A stretch of DNA of 64,000 nt from positions 52,458 to 116,457 of the forward strand of contig JASBZK010000001.1 in the NCBI GenBank assembly GCA_029983505.1. The letters are read 5' to 3'. This stretch comes from Porphyromonas sp. (lineage in GTDB: Bacteria; Bacteroidota; Bacteroidia; Bacteroidales; Porphyromonadaceae). A program made the position numbers and the translations under genes. The notes under the pieces are model-generated. The model made no database searches, had not been told where the DNA came from, and saw nothing but the letters and a program-made list of their open reading frames with translations. Positions 27,085 to 37,141 of this stretch are shown piece after piece. Numbering within the stretch: position 1 is the first letter of the stretch; every line of letters begins with the position of its first letter.

Positions 27085-28566
27085 ATGGCGAAAGAATCGA
27101 AGGGGCTTACCCCGAGAAGCGAAAATTACTCACAGTGGTACAATGAACTCGTCGTGCGGGCCGACCTCGCCGAAAACTCCGCTGTCCGAGGCTGTATGGT
27201 CATCAAGCCTTACGGCTATGCGATCTGGGAGAAGATGCAGCATATCTTGGACGGGATGTTTAAGGAGACCGGTCACATGAACGCTTACTTCCCCCTTCTC
27301 ATCCCGAAATCTTTCCTCAGCAAAGAGGCGGATCACGTCGAGGGCTTTGCCAAAGAGGCAGCTGTCGTGACCCACTACCGCCTCAAGACCAACCCCGACG
27401 GCACAGGGGTCGTCGTAGACCCCGAGGCCAAGCTTGAAGAGGAGCTCATCATACGCCCCACATCCGAAACCATCATCTGGAATACCTACAGGGGTTGGAT
27501 CCACTCTTGGCGCGATCTCCCGCTCCTCATTAATCAGTGGGCGAACGTGATGCGCTGGGAGATGCGTACCCGGCTTTTCCTCCGCACGGCCGAATTCCTC
27601 TGGCAGGAGGGACACACCGCACACGCCACGAGCGAGGAAGCGATGGAAGAGGCTACGCGGATGCTGAACGTCTACGCCAAGTTCGCCGAAGAGTTTATGG
27701 CCGTTCCCGTCATCAAGGGCGTCAAGACAGAGACCGAGCGTTTCGCCGGTGCCGTGGAGACCTTTACCATCGAAGCCCTGATGCAGGACGGTAAGGCTCT
27801 GCAGAGCGGCACTTCCCACTTCTTGGGACAAAATTTTGCCAAAGCCTTCGACGTGACTTTCTCGGACAAAGAAGGCAAGGAGCAATTGGTCTGGGCCACC
27901 TCCTGGGGCGTCTCCACCCGTCTGATGGGTGCGCTCATTATGGCGCACTCGGACGATAACGGACTCGTCCTCCCGCCCGTATTGGCGCCTATTCAGGTAG
28001 TGATGGTGCCGATCTACAAGAACGGCGAACAGCTTGCCGAGGTATCGGAAGCTTTCCGCCCCGTCATCGAGGCGCTCAAGGCCAAAGGCATCAGCGTGAA
28101 GTACGACGACAACGACAATAAGAAACCGGGCTGGAAGTTCGCAGAGTACGAGCTCAAAGGTGTCCCCGTGCGTCTCGCCATAGGTGCCCGCGATCTCGAG
28201 AACGGCACCGTCGAAATCATGCGACGCGATACTCTGGAGAAGGAAACAGTGCCTTTTGACGGCATCGCAGACCGCATCCCCGCTCTTCTGGATGAGATAC
28301 AGAAAAACATCTTCCAAAAAGCCCTCGATTACCGCACCACCCACACCTATAAGGTGGACACCTACGAAGAGTTCAAGCAAAAACTCGACGAAGGCGGTTT
28401 CATCCTCGCCCACTGGGACGGTACCGCGGAGACCGAAGCGAAGATCAAGGAAGAGACCAAAGCCACGATTCGCTGCATCCCTCTGGATGCACCCGATGAA
28501 CCGGGCGTGGACTTCTACTCCGGTAAGCCCTCCGAGAGGCGGGTACTCTTTGCGAGAGCCTATTGA
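27085..28566 (+). CDS. proS: Prolyl-tRNA synthetase, archaeal/eukaryotic type
   Basis: 493 residues from the ATG at 27085 ([19 protein letters not shown]). It is the short class IIa form without the bacterial editing insertion. Class II motifs are seen in [61 protein letters not shown] and [21 protein letters not shown]. An anticodon-binding domain follows and the protein ends VLFARAY. It charges tRNA-Pro with proline in the cytoplasm. Bacteroidota normally use this type. Monocistronic, ended by a strong terminator at 28582. Confidence 0.97.
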   Translation: MAKESKGLTPRSENYSQWYNELVVRADLAENSAVRGCMVIKPYGYAIWEKMQHILDGMFKETGHMNAYFPLLIPKSFLSKEADHVEGFAKEAAVVTHYRLKTNPDGTGVVVDPEAKLEEELIIRPTSETIIWNTYRGWIHSWRDLPLLINQWANVMRWEMRTRLFLRTAEFLWQEGHTAHATSEEAMEEATRMLNVYAKFAEEFMAVPVIKGVKTETERFAGAVETFTIEALMQDGKALQSGTSHFLGQNFAKAFDVTFSDKEGKEQLVWATSWGVSTRLMGALIMAHSDDNGLVLPPVLAPIQVVMVPIYKNGEQLAEVSEAFRPVIEALKAKGISVKYDDNDNKKPGWKFAEYELKGVPVRLAIGARDLENGTVEIMRRDTLEKETVPFDGIADRIPALLDEIQKNIFQKALDYRTTHTYKVDTYEEFKQKLDEGGFILAHWDGTAETEAKIKEETKATIRCIPLDAPDEPGVDFYSGKPSERRVLFARAY

Positions 28567-28581
28567 TATTTTCAGAGAAAG

Positions 28582-28611
28582 AAGCACGGCGACAGGGTCC
28601 GTGCTTTTTTC
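28582..28611 (+). terminator. proS terminator
   Basis: aagcacgg/ccgtgctt stem with a 9-nt loop followed by six or more T. Confidence 0.85.
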
Positions 28612-28613
28612 TT

Positions 28614-28694
28614 GGTACGTACCTCGCAAGTTTTTCGGTCCGTATCTCGCAGGGAAACCGGCCTGTATCTCGCTCTCTTCTCGGTCTGTATCTC
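28614..28694. repeat. Interspersed hairpin repeat, copy 8
   Basis: Hairpin at 28614-28646 (ggtacgtacc against ggtccgtatc), followed by two right arms in the same direction (cggcctgtatctcg and cggtctgtatctc). It is a rearranged copy, directly upstream of the exonuclease-like gene. Confidence 0.78.
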
Positions 28695-28710
28695 CTTTTG
28701 CTGCCTCACG

Positions 28711-29505
28711 ATGACTGCTGCTTTGCTCGCCGGGGGCGTCGCCGTCGCCCTCCTCCTCGTCCTTCTTGCCGACTTTCTGAAAAGGAAGTCCGCGGAGAGG
28801 AAAGCAAAAGGAGTGCGTGAATCCTTAACCCCGACGGAAGAAAATAGGGGAGAAGCGTCTCCCTTCGCCCTCGAAGAGGCGCCTTCGGGAGCGGCGCCCT
28901 TTTATGCCGTAGTAGACTTCCAGACGACGGGACTCTCGGTGGAAGAGGGCGCGGAGTCCGGAATCATCCAGGCGGCTTGGCTGATTCTCGACAAAGAGTT
29001 CAGGGTCATTAAGAGACGCTTAAGCCTCGTCCGGCAGACGGAACACAGTTCGTATGAGGCGCAGATGGTACACCATATCCCTTATGAGAAGATACAGGAG
29101 TACGGACTTCCGGAGCAAGAAGTGATTCGTGACCTCCTCCTTGACCTCGAGGCAAGTCCGGTATGGGTCTTCCATAACGCCGCTTTCGACCTCGCCATTT
29201 TGCGCGGTGCGCTGAGGCGGTGTGCGCTCACGGTGTCGGAAGACTTCCGAAGCCGTTCGGTCTTCTGCACGATGACCTTCCTTCCGGAGCTCTCAGTCGG
29301 GGAAAAGGAGGAGAAATACCCCTCTCTCATCAGTCTGGCGGCTCGTCTGATGGGCTGCAACTGGCCCCGTCACCGCTTCACCCGGGGATTGACCGCGTGG
29401 CGTAACGTCTGCCTCACCCGTGTCTGTCTCCGTGTACTCACGGAGCGGTATCCGGACAGGGTCGCGCCCCACTTCGATCCTGTGTCTCACTTCCTCGCCT
29501 CATAA
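28711..29505 (+). CDS. Membrane-anchored DEDD exonuclease-like protein, probably catalytically inactive
   Basis: 264 residues from the ATG at 28711; the open frame further upstream runs through repeat copy 8 and is unlikely. One N-terminal membrane span (MTAALLAGGVAVALLLVLLA) is followed by a basic stretch and a DnaQ-like 3'-5' exonuclease fold. Motif I reads VDFQTTGL where active enzymes have D-x-E, so the Glu is Gln. Motif II (VFHNAAFDLAILR) keeps its Asp. Motif III (HRFTRGLTAWRN) lacks the Asp expected five residues after the His. Two of the four acidic ligands are therefore missing. Role unknown; it may bind nucleic acid at the membrane. Alternatively it is a diverged nuclease with shifted ligands. 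Confidence 0.78.
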   Translation: MTAALLAGGVAVALLLVLLADFLKRKSAERKAKGVRESLTPTEENRGEASPFALEEAPSGAAPFYAVVDFQTTGLSVEEGAESGIIQAAWLILDKEFRVIKRRLSLVRQTEHSSYEAQMVHHIPYEKIQEYGLPEQEVIRDLLLDLEASPVWVFHNAAFDLAILRGALRRCALTVSEDFRSRSVFCTMTFLPELSVGEKEEKYPSLISLAARLMGCNWPRHRFTRGLTAWRNVCLTRVCLRVLTERYPDRVAPHFDPVSHFLAS

Positions 29506-29509
29506 AGCA

Positions 29510-29542
29510 CCCCCGACGGCAGGAATGCCATCGGGGGATTTT
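29510..29542. terminator. Bidirectional terminator between convergent genes
   Basis: cccccgacggca/tgccatcggggg (one G-U pair), 4-nt loop, then TTTTC on the plus strand. It lies just after the exonuclease-like gene and 48 bp from the mscL stop. Confidence 0.75.
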
Positions 29543-29589
29543 CTGATTAGGAGAGAGGTCTGTGTCGGAATGCCTCTCCGGTAGCAGTC

Positions 29590-29994
29590 TTACTTCTTAA
29601 GGGCGTCGCGAATCTCACGGAGCAGGATGATCTCCTCGCTCGGAGCCGCGGGTGCTGCCTCTTCCTTCTTTTTCAGACTGTTGATGCCTTTGATGACGGT
29701 GAAGATGGCGAGTGCGATGATGAGGAAGCTCACGATCGTCTGGATGAACTGGCCCCACATGATTGCGGCTTCGGGCTTGACGATTTCGCCGTTTTCGACC
29801 ACAGCCTCGCTCAGCACGTATTTGAGCTCGGAGAAGTTGACGTTACCGATCAGTTTGCCGAGCGGGGGCATAATGATGTCGTTCACGAACGAGGTGACGA
29901 TGGCGCCGAAGGCACCGCCCATCACAACGCCGACGGCCATATCGACCACGTTGCCTCTGACTGCAAACTCTTTGAATTCTTTGAAAAAGCCCAT
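29590..29994 (-). CDS. mscL: Large-conductance mechanosensitive channel MscL
   Basis: 134 residues, the family's usual length. Amphipathic N-terminus and first membrane span (MGFFKEFKEFAVRGNVVDMAVGVVMGGAFGAIVTSFVNDIIMPP in pieces: NVVDMAVGVVMGGAFGAIV), periplasmic loop, second span (FLIIALAIFTVIKGIN) and charged C-terminal bundle (EEIILLREIRDALKK). It forms a pentameric pore that opens on membrane tension during osmotic downshock. Monocistronic. Confidence 0.96.
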   Translation of the reverse strand: MGFFKEFKEFAVRGNVVDMAVGVVMGGAFGAIVTSFVNDIIMPPLGKLIGNVNFSELKYVLSEAVVENGEIVKPEAAIMWGQFIQTIVSFLIIALAIFTVIKGINSLKKKEEAAPAAPSEEIILLREIRDALKK

Positions 29995-30103
29995 ATAGTT
30001 GGTTCTGTTTGGGATAAAGTCGCTGACGGGACTGCCCCGATCAGCAGGGGTTGTGGTAAATAATAATGAGGTTCTTGCCTGTTGTCCGATTGCCTTTCGG
30101 AGC

Positions 30104-30230
30104 GGAAGATTTCGGTAGCTCGAAGCCCCCGGAAATCTTGGCCTGTATCACCTTCTTTCGAGACCCGTACCGAGACAGAAACTTCGGCCTGTGTCCGGCT
30201 CTTCTCCCGGTACGTACCTCGCTTGCGGCA
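30104..30230. repeat. Interspersed hairpin repeat, copy 9 (degenerate)
   Basis: It contains partial arms including acccgtaccgagacagaaacttcggcctgtgt (30163-30194, given as two halves: acccgtaccgag and cttcggcctgtgt) and cccggtacgtacctc at 30206-30220. It lies between dnaB and mscL. Confidence 0.68.
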
Positions 30231-30235
30231 CTTCT

Positions 30236-31810
30236 CTATGGGCGAAACTCGTCTTCGCCCATCATATCGTCGCCGATTGGATCGAATCCGTCCCCGCCGA
30301 CGGTCATACTCCGACCGCCCTTTTGGTTGAACTTGGACTCCATCGTCACGGTGACAGCGCCCGACATCCCGCCATTCTCTGCCGAGTAATCCGGCTTGAA
30401 CTTGATGATGCTGCTCACGAACTGCATCATTACCGTATCCGTGGGACCGTTGCGGTGCTTGGCGATGATGAACTGCGCCATCCCCTTGAGGCTGCGACCG
30501 TTCGGATCCTCGGTGATGCCGTAGTAATCGGGTCTGTGGATGAAACAAACCATGTCGGCATCTTGTTCGATCGCACCCGACTCGCGAAGGTCCGAGAGCT
30601 GAGGCTCCTTGCCCTCGTTGGTGCGCTCGGAGCGGCGTACCTGTGAGAGTGCGATGACGGTGATATTAAGCTCCTTGGCAAGACCTTTGAGGGAGCGGGA
30701 TATAGTGGAGACCTCCTGCTCGCGGTTCGAGTTTTTGCCCATCAGACCGCTCGCGGTCATAAGCTGGAGGTAGTCGATGAAGATGACGCGAACCCCCTCG
30801 GTGCGGACGAGACGGCGTGCCTTGCTTCGGAGGTCGAAGATGCTGATACCGGGCGTGTCGTCGATGAAGATGGGGGCATTTTCCAGGGAGCTTATGCCAT
30901 TGGTGAGCTTGGCCATCTGGTCGCGGGAGAGGATGCCGCGCTTCACGTTTTCGTTGGGGATCTCAGTGTGGTTGACGACGAGACGGAGCATCATCTGGTT
31001 CTTGCTCATTTCGAGTGAGAAGATGCCTACGCCCACGTTGTGCTCCACGGCCATAGCCCGTGCCATCGAGATAAGGAGTGCCGTCTTACCCATACCCGGT
31101 CGGGCGGCGATGATCACGAGGTCACTCTTTTGCCAACCGCTGGTGAGCTTGTCGAGGTCGGGATAGCCGGTGGAGACGCCCGAAAGACCGCCTTCGTGTT
31201 CGGCGGCCTTTTGGATCTCTTCGAGGGTCTGGGGGAGGAGGTCTTTGAGGGACTGGACGTCGTCCTTATTGGTGCCTTGGGTGATCTCGAAAAGGCGGCT
31301 CTCCGCGTCCTGCATCGTGTCCGTGACGCTGATCTCTTCGTCGTAGGCGTTTTGGATCACCTGGTTCCCGAAGGTGATGAGCTCGCGCTGCACCATCTTG
31401 TCGTAAAGGAGCCGTGCGTGGGCTTCGAGGTGGGCGGTGCTATTGACGATGGCGGCGAGCTCGGGGATGTAGGTCAGTCCCTGTGTCGCTTTGAGCTCGC
31501 CCATAAGGCGGAGCTTCTCGATGACCGTCTGGATGTCGATCGGCTTCTCCTCTATCGCGAGGAGCTGTATCGCATGGTAGATGGTGCGGTGGCGCGGATC
31601 GTAGAAGCAGTCGGGGCTGAGGATTTCGCCCACTTGGGAGAAGGCGTCTTTCTCCAAAACCAAGGCTCCGAGCACGAGACGCTCGATGTCGAGGTTATTT
31701 GGGGGGATGGAGTTGGAGAGATTTTTGACCACGCCTGCGGGGAGGACGCTCGTCCTTTTGGAGAAAGGTCCGTTTCCGAGCATTTGGGGTGCAGAGTTCG
31801 AGTCAGCCAT
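30236..31810 (-). CDS. dnaB: Replicative DNA helicase DnaB
   Basis: 524 residues, ATG start. The N-terminal helical domain (about 35-140: PPNNLDIERLVLGALVLEKDAF) binds primase. The RecA-like motor domain has Walker A ARPGMGKTAL, IFSLEMSKNQMMLRLV, Walker B VIFIDYLQLM and KGLAKELNITVIALSQVRR. A short Gly/Met/Asp-rich C-terminal tail follows. It unwinds DNA at the fork as a hexamer. No intein. Monocistronic; repeats flank both sides. Confidence 0.97.
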   Translation of the reverse strand: MADSNSAPQMLGNGPFSKRTSVLPAGVVKNLSNSIPPNNLDIERLVLGALVLEKDAFSQVGEILSPDCFYDPRHRTIYHAIQLLAIEEKPIDIQTVIEKLRLMGELKATQGLTYIPELAAIVNSTAHLEAHARLLYDKMVQRELITFGNQVIQNAYDEEISVTDTMQDAESRLFEITQGTNKDDVQSLKDLLPQTLEEIQKAAEHEGGLSGVSTGYPDLDKLTSGWQKSDLVIIAARPGMGKTALLISMARAMAVEHNVGVGIFSLEMSKNQMMLRLVVNHTEIPNENVKRGILSRDQMAKLTNGISSLENAPIFIDDTPGISIFDLRSKARRLVRTEGVRVIFIDYLQLMTASGLMGKNSNREQEVSTISRSLKGLAKELNITVIALSQVRRSERTNEGKEPQLSDLRESGAIEQDADMVCFIHRPDYYGITEDPNGRSLKGMAQFIIAKHRNGPTDTVMMQFVSSIIKFKPDYSAENGGMSGAVTVTMESKFNQKGGRSMTVGGDGFDPIGDDMMGEDEFRP

Positions 31811-31863
31811 TTTAGAGGGTTCTGTGGGTAGTTTCGGTTTATGTCCGTGTAAAGGATGAGGAA

Positions 31864-31945
31864 GGTACGTACCGGGGATATGTCCGGGTACAGACCGAAA
31901 TTTTTGCGCCGGCCTGTACCAAATCTTCTCCCCGGTCTGTGTGAG
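31864..31945. repeat. Interspersed hairpin repeat, copy 10
   Basis: A lone left arm (ggtacgtaccgggg at 31864-31877), a hairpin at 31887-31920 (ggtacagacc against ggcctgtacc) and a right arm (ccccggtctgtgtgaga). Located between lepA and dnaB. Confidence 0.8.
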
Positions 31946-31948
31946 ATT

Positions 31949-33736
31949 TTAGTCGAGCTTGAGGACGGCGAGGAAGGCTTTTTGGGGCACTTCGACGTTG
32001 CCGATCTGCTTCATCCGCTTTTTGCCTTCCTTCTGCTTCTCGAGGAGTTTGCGCTTACGGGATACGTCGCCGCCGTAGCACTTGGCTGTCACGTCTTTGC
32101 GCACGGCTTTGATCGTCTCTCTGGCGATGACTTTGGCGCCTATGGCCGCTTGGATGGCGATTTCGAATTGCTGGCGGGGAATCAGTTCCTTGAGCTTCTC
32201 GCAGATGCGCCGACCCATTGGTACGGCGTTGTCCGCGTGGGTGAGGAAAGAGAGGGCATCCACCTGCTCGCCATTGAGCAGGATGTCCACCTTCACGAGG
32301 CGGGAGGGGCGGTAGTCGTGAACCTGGTAGTCGAATGAGGCGTAACCGCGGGAGACGCTCTTGAGACGGTCGTAGAAGTCGATGACGATTTCTCCGAGGG
32401 GCAGATCGTAGGTGAGCTCGATTCGGTTGCCGAAGAGGTAGTCCTGCTTGATGAGCTCTCCCCGCTTGCCGAGGCAAAGGGTCATAATCGGACCGATGTA
32501 GTCGGTCGTCGTAATGATGGAGGCACGTATGAAGGGCTCTTTGATGAAGTCTATGAGCGTGGGATCGGGTAGCCCGGAGGGGTTGTGGACTTCGATCTCT
32601 TCGCCTTTCTTGGTGTGGACGAGGTAGGAGACGTTCGGCACCGTGGTGATGACGCTCATATCATACTCCCGGTCGAGCCGCTCCTGTATGATCTCCATGT
32701 GCAGAAGTCCGAGGAAGCCGCAGCGGAAACCGAAGCCGAGTGCTGCCGAGCTCTCGGGCTGAAAGGTGAGGGAGGCATCGTTGAGCTGGAGCTTTTCGAG
32801 CGAAGTGCGGAGGTTCTCGAACTCGTCCGGCGTGATCGGATAGACCCCTGCAAAGACCATCGGCTTGACCTCCTCGAAGCCTGCGATGGCTTTGTCTGCG
32901 GGATTGTCGAGTGCCGTGATGGTGTCGCCCACCTTCACTTCTTTGCTCGTCTTGATGCCCGAGATGATGTAGCCCACGTCTCCGGTCTTGATTTCCTCTT
33001 TCGGCACCATAGAGAGCTTGAGGGTCCCGACTTCGTCCGCGTCGTACTCCTTGCCGGTGTTGATGAACTTCACCCTCTCCCCTTTGTGAATCGAACCGTT
33101 CACCACCTTGAAATAAGCGATGATCCCCCGGAAGGAGTTAAAGACCGAGTCGAAGATGAGTGCCTGCAGCGGCGCGTCGGGGTCGCCCTTCGGAGCGGGG
33201 ATGCGCTCCACGACGGCGCGGAGGATCTCTTCGACCCCTTCGCCTGTTTTGCCCGACGCCCGGATAATCTCGGACGGGTCGACGCCCAGGAGATTCACCA
33301 CTTCGTCCCCCACTTCCTCAGGGCGTGCGCTCTCGAGGTCTATTTTGTTCAGGACTGGGATGATGACGAGGTCGTGTTCGAGCGCCATATAGAGGTTGGA
33401 TATGGTCTGCGCCTGTACCCCCTGGGAAGCGTCCACGATGAGGAGCGCGCCCTCGCACGCGGCGATGGAGCGGGACACTTCGTAGGAGAAGTCCACGTGC
33501 CCCGGGGTGTCGATGAGATTAAGCACATACTCTTCGCCGTCGAGTGTGTAGTCCATCTGGATGGCATGGCTCTTAATCGTGATGCCGCGCTCCCGCTCCA
33601 AGTCCATATCGTCAAGCACTTGGTCCTGAGCTTCCCGCTCGGAGACGGTCTTGGTGTACTCGAGGAGACGGTCGGCAAGGGTACTCTTGCCGTGGTCAAT
33701 ATGGGCTATGATGCAAAAGTTGCGTATATGCTTCAT
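31949..33736 (-). CDS. lepA: Elongation factor 4 (LepA)
   Basis: 595 residues, ATG start. The GTPase domain has G1 AHIDHGKST (10-18), G2 [10 protein letters not shown]3 DTPGHVDF and G4 NKID. EF-G-like domains and the LepA-specific C-terminal domain follow ([62 protein letters not shown]). It is a ribosome-binding GTPase thought to act in initiation or in rescue of mistranslocated ribosomes. A -7 candidate (TATCTTTG) lies at 33779-33786 on the minus strand. Confidence 0.97.
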   Translation of the reverse strand: MKHIRNFCIIAHIDHGKSTLADRLLEYTKTVSEREAQDQVLDDMDLERERGITIKSHAIQMDYTLDGEEYVLNLIDTPGHVDFSYEVSRSIAACEGALLIVDASQGVQAQTISNLYMALEHDLVIIPVLNKIDLESARPEEVGDEVVNLLGVDPSEIIRASGKTGEGVEEILRAVVERIPAPKGDPDAPLQALIFDSVFNSFRGIIAYFKVVNGSIHKGERVKFINTGKEYDADEVGTLKLSMVPKEEIKTGDVGYIISGIKTSKEVKVGDTITALDNPADKAIAGFEEVKPMVFAGVYPITPDEFENLRTSLEKLQLNDASLTFQPESSAALGFGFRCGFLGLLHMEIIQERLDREYDMSVITTVPNVSYLVHTKKGEEIEVHNPSGLPDPTLIDFIKEPFIRASIITTTDYIGPIMTLCLGKRGELIKQDYLFGNRIELTYDLPLGEIVIDFYDRLKSVSRGYASFDYQVHDYRPSRLVKVDILLNGEQVDALSFLTHADNAVPMGRRICEKLKELIPRQQFEIAIQAAIGAKVIARETIKAVRKDVTAKCYGGDVSRKRKLLEKQKEGKKRMKQIGNVEVPQKAFLAVLKLD

Positions 33737-33870
33737 CTGAACTCTTTTGTTGCGTAAAATCTATGGGGAATATCCCTACAAAGATACCCTTTATAGTCCT
33801 AATTCGGAAGATGGGGTGCAGCCATCCCGGGAGAAAATTTGGTACGTAGAGGCGGTATAATGCAGAAAGA

Positions 33871-33897
33871 CTCAACCGCCACGGTGCTGCGGTTGAG
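33871..33897 (-). terminator. Terminator after the methyltransferase gene
   Basis: ctcaaccgc/gcggttgag stem with a 9-nt loop. Read leftward it is followed by TCTTTCT. It lies about 105 bp beyond the 34003 stop. Confidence 0.58.
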
Positions 33898-34002
33898 CCT
33901 TATCTGTCGTCTATTCTGGGACTTTATCGGATGGGAGTAGTTTTCTTGTCGGGACGCGTGACAGTGTCCTATATCGCAGAGAAAGTTCTCTTCTTTGAAA
34001 CA

Positions 34003-34824
34003 TCAGACAATATCCAATCGGATAACCCTCTGATTGAAGTTCCGGTAGAAAAAAGGAATTTTGTAGAGAATGCGCCAGACCGAAGGAAATCGACCCTTTT
34101 CGTAGTCACTCAGATTGAGGGTCTTACGAATCTTGATTTTGGGGTGCCATTTCTCCATCTCTTTCGTATGACGTACGGACCACAGGAATTCGACTTCGCT
34201 GTCTATTTTGGAGAGAGCGTCGTGTTGCTTGGAATGCCCTACAGCCTTGTATGGGATCATATCGAAGAGTACCACAGCGGACTCCAGCTGGTTGCACAAT
34301 TCGATGAAGAACGCTTTGACCTCGTCAGGAGAGAAGTACATAAGCACGCCTTCTATGATAATGCAAACGGGAGTTTTGTGTTTTTTGACAGTGTCTATCC
34401 AGCCGTAGTCAAACATCGAGGCTTCAATATAGCTGTGACGGTTGCTTTCTGGCAAGAATTGTCTCCTCAATTTTATGACATCCGGGAGATCCAAATCGTA
34501 CCAATGAGTGATCCCGTAACGTTGAATCCTTTCGTATCTGGCATCAAGTCCGACCCCCAATTCTATCACTGTGGCATCGGGGTTGGAATCGAGAAACTCG
34601 ATCACCTCTTTGTCTATTAGCGAGGCTCTGAGACAACATCCGGCTTGCGATATCTTTGAGGTTTTCAGTTTCGAGAAATCGTACTCGATTTTCTCTAAGA
34701 TTTCTGTCGCCTTTTCGTCCCTGAGAAAGCCGTTTTTACGGTCTGTTTCTGTCGCTTTCGCCCACAAAGGTATCAGCAACGTCTCCGAAACATTGGTTAG
34801 ACCGGTCTTGATTTTGTTTTCCAT
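34003..34824 (-). CDS. Leucine carboxyl methyltransferase-family SAM methyltransferase, probably acquired
   Basis: 273 residues, ATG start. The SAM-binding core is VIELGVGLDARYERI (about residues 87-101), followed by WYDLDLPDVIKLRRQF, IIEGVLMYFSPDEVKAFF and VLFDMIPY, the pattern of the LCM/TcmP-like family (PF04072 type). Some members methylate carboxyl groups or secondary metabolites; the substrate here is unknown. The gene is visibly AT-richer (about 45-47 percent GC in the part sampled) than its neighbours and stands alone between lepA and ptpA, suggesting horizontal transfer. A TACCTTTG box at 34872-34879 (minus) may drive it. Confidence 0.85.
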   Translation of the reverse strand: MENKIKTGLTNVSETLLIPLWAKATETDRKNGFLRDEKATEILEKIEYDFSKLKTSKISQAGCCLRASLIDKEVIEFLDSNPDATVIELGVGLDARYERIQRYGITHWYDLDLPDVIKLRRQFLPESNRHSYIEASMFDYGWIDTVKKHKTPVCIIIEGVLMYFSPDEVKAFFIELCNQLESAVVLFDMIPYKAVGHSKQHDALSKIDSEVEFLWSVRHTKEMEKWHPKIKIRKTLNLSDYEKGRFPSVWRILYKIPFFYRNFNQRVIRLDIV

Positions 34825-34958
34825 TTTTTAGATATTTCTTTACGTGTGTCCTTCGTCCTAATCTGTTTGGGCAAAGGTATCAAGGCAAATTTGTACGAGA
34901 AATACCTAATAGTAGGGAAAACATCTGTTTGGGAGAGAGGAGAAAGTAGAACGAACGC

Positions 34959-37112
34959 CTACTTGAGGAAGTCGTCGAAGTAACGGGTGACGTGCATCAT
35001 AAGGTGGACGCGGTCTTTGCCGATGACGTTGTGGGGGTGATTGGGGTAGACGAGATAGTCGGGCAGAGTGCGTGCTTCGATGGCGGCGTTGAGGAAGTCT
35101 TGGGAGTTTTGCCAAACGACGACGGGGTCTATGGCGCCGTGAATGAGGAGGAGGCGCCCTTTGAGGTTTTTGGCTTTCCTTGTGAGGTCTGCATTTTGGT
35201 ACCCTTCGGGGTTTTCTTCCGGAGTGTCCATATAGCGCTCGCCGTACATTACTTCGTACAGCCTCCAGTCAATGACGGGACCGCCCGCGACCCCGACTTT
35301 GAAGGTCTCGGGGTATGTGGTGATGAGGTTTGTGGTCATAAAGCCTCCGAAGCTCCAGCCGTGTACGCCGATCTTGTCCGCATCCACGTAAGGAAGGCTC
35401 TTGAGGAACTTGATGCCCGTCATCTGGTCTGCCATCTCGTACTTGCCGAGATTGCGGTGGACGATGCTCTCGAATCCGAAGCCGCGGTTTGCGGAGCCGC
35501 GGTTGTCGAGCGTGAAGACGAGGTAGCCTTTTTCCGCCATATAGTTGTCCCAGTTGTGTCTGAGGCTGTTCCAAGAGTTGGTGACGAGCTGCGCGTGGGG
35601 ACCTCCGTAGACGTAGACGATGACGGGGTATTTCTTGCCCTTCTCGAGCTTCGCTGGTTTGGTGAGCTTGTAGTAGAGGTCTGTCACGCCGTCGTCGGCT
35701 TTAAGGACCCCGAGCTCGACAGAAGGTCGTAGGGAGAGGTCTTCGGAAAGGTTGCTTTTGGCAAAAACGGTGGTGACGGGCTTGGCTCCAAGTTCGATGA
35801 CCGAGTAAACCCCGGGTGTGTCAAGATTGGAAAAAGCATCGTAGGCGTAGGCGAAATCGTTGGAGACCGTCACGCGGTGGGTGCCCTCTCCCGTGGTAAG
35901 CCTTTCGGTGGCGCCGTCGCTAAGCCGGACACGGTAGAGATTCTCACACCGAGGGTCTTCGGCGTTAGAAGTGTAGTAGGCGTACCGACCTTTCGGATCC
36001 AAGCCGAGGAAGCGCGTCACTTCGCCGTTGGAGACGCGGGTAAGGGGGCGGACAAGCTTGCCCGTCACGTCATAGAGGTAGAGGTTATTGAAGCCGTCTT
36101 TCCGGCTGAGACGGACGAACTGCCGCTCCGCTCCGGGGACAAATGCGATGGGCTGCTGAGGCTCGATATAGCGCTCGTTCGTCTCGCGGAGGACGGTTTG
36201 GACGGGCTTGCCGCTTTGGATGTCGTAAGCTGTGAGCCTATCCTCCGCTTGATCGCGCGTCACTTCGTCGATGTAGAGGCGCTTTTCGTCCGGTGCCCAA
36301 GAGAGATTGGTGAAGTAGCGGTCAAAAGGTGCGCCCGTCTCGAGGTACCGGATGCTGCCGTCACGGGTGTCGAAGATACCGACGGTCGTCTTCTGAGACG
36401 CGCCGCCTGCCATCGGATATTTCTCCGGAGCAATCTTGGCGATGGGGCGCTCCATGTGTACGATGGGGTAGGCGGCTACTTCGCTTTGGTCGATGCGGTA
36501 AAAGGCGAAATAACGCCCGGAGGGGGAGAAAAAGATGCCGCGGTCGGTGCCGAATTCGTTGCGCGCTGCACTCTGACCGTAGACGAGGTCAAGGGAGCCG
36601 TCCGTGGTGACGGGGACAGGCTCGGTCTCGCCTTTGCGGAGGAGGGCGATGTTTTGCCCGTCAAGGAGTACGAGGCAGTCCCCGGTGGGGCTTATTTTGG
36701 CATCCGACCATTTGGTGCGGTCATACTCGTAGGTGGTGAGGGCTTTGGTCTCGGCGTCAAGGAGGTAAAGCCTATTGCCGGAGTAAGCGGAGAGGAGGGT
36801 ACCTTTTTCTGCAGGGACGAAAGGAGGAAGATTCCGGAGCAGGGCTCCGCTCATCTTTTGCCACTCGGAAGCTTCGAGGAAAGGCTCCGTCCTGCCGTCC
36901 GCTTTCATAAGGTCGATGCGGTCGGCGTTGTAGACCAAAAGTCCGCCGGAGACGGCACCGAGGATTCTCGGCGCCTGAGGGTGCTTCTCTTGCCAAGTGC
37001 GTCCGCCGGGTATCACGTCGTCAAGCGTGAGCGGCGTGACACTCTGGGCGTGAAGAAGGACGGAAAAGAGGGACATAACGGCGAGAACGGGAATGAGCTT
37101 TTTTCGATACAT
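34959..37112 (-). CDS. ptpA: Prolyl tripeptidyl peptidase, family S9B
   Basis: 717 residues, ATG start, with signal peptide (MYRKKLIPVLAVMSLFSVLLHA). An N-terminal beta-propeller (about 40-450) is followed by an alpha/beta-hydrolase domain. The catalytic triad is S587 (GWSFGG), D662 (GAIDPVVVW) and H694 (PHNVIG). The spacing 75 and 32 equals that of P. gingivalis PtpA as I recall it (S603, D678, H710), and the text around it (KVGVAGGPVIDW, MYGERY, ENPEGY) is closest to that enzyme rather than to DPP4. It removes X-X-Pro tripeptides from peptides outside or in the periplasm, feeding amino acid fermentation. It lies 29 bp after ispH at the end of a long leftward array. Confidence 0.92.
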   Translation of the reverse strand: MYRKKLIPVLAVMSLFSVLLHAQSVTPLTLDDVIPGGRTWQEKHPQAPRILGAVSGGLLVYNADRIDLMKADGRTEPFLEASEWQKMSGALLRNLPPFVPAEKGTLLSAYSGNRLYLLDAETKALTTYEYDRTKWSDAKISPTGDCLVLLDGQNIALLRKGETEPVPVTTDGSLDLVYGQSAARNEFGTDRGIFFSPSGRYFAFYRIDQSEVAAYPIVHMERPIAKIAPEKYPMAGGASQKTTVGIFDTRDGSIRYLETGAPFDRYFTNLSWAPDEKRLYIDEVTRDQAEDRLTAYDIQSGKPVQTVLRETNERYIEPQQPIAFVPGAERQFVRLSRKDGFNNLYLYDVTGKLVRPLTRVSNGEVTRFLGLDPKGRYAYYTSNAEDPRCENLYRVRLSDGATERLTTGEGTHRVTVSNDFAYAYDAFSNLDTPGVYSVIELGAKPVTTVFAKSNLSEDLSLRPSVELGVLKADDGVTDLYYKLTKPAKLEKGKKYPVIVYVYGGPHAQLVTNSWNSLRHNWDNYMAEKGYLVFTLDNRGSANRGFGFESIVHRNLGKYEMADQMTGIKFLKSLPYVDADKIGVHGWSFGGFMTTNLITTYPETFKVGVAGGPVIDWRLYEVMYGERYMDTPEENPEGYQNADLTRKAKNLKGRLLLIHGAIDPVVVWQNSQDFLNAAIEARTLPDYLVYPNHPHNVIGKDRVHLMMHVTRYFDDFLK

Positions 37113-37141
37113 AGTACGGTTATGGGGTTTATGATGGGGGG

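Noticed and set aside
33837-33852. Short match to a repeat arm (gaaaatttggtacgtag)
   Set aside because: Too short and without a partner arm; not counted as a copy.
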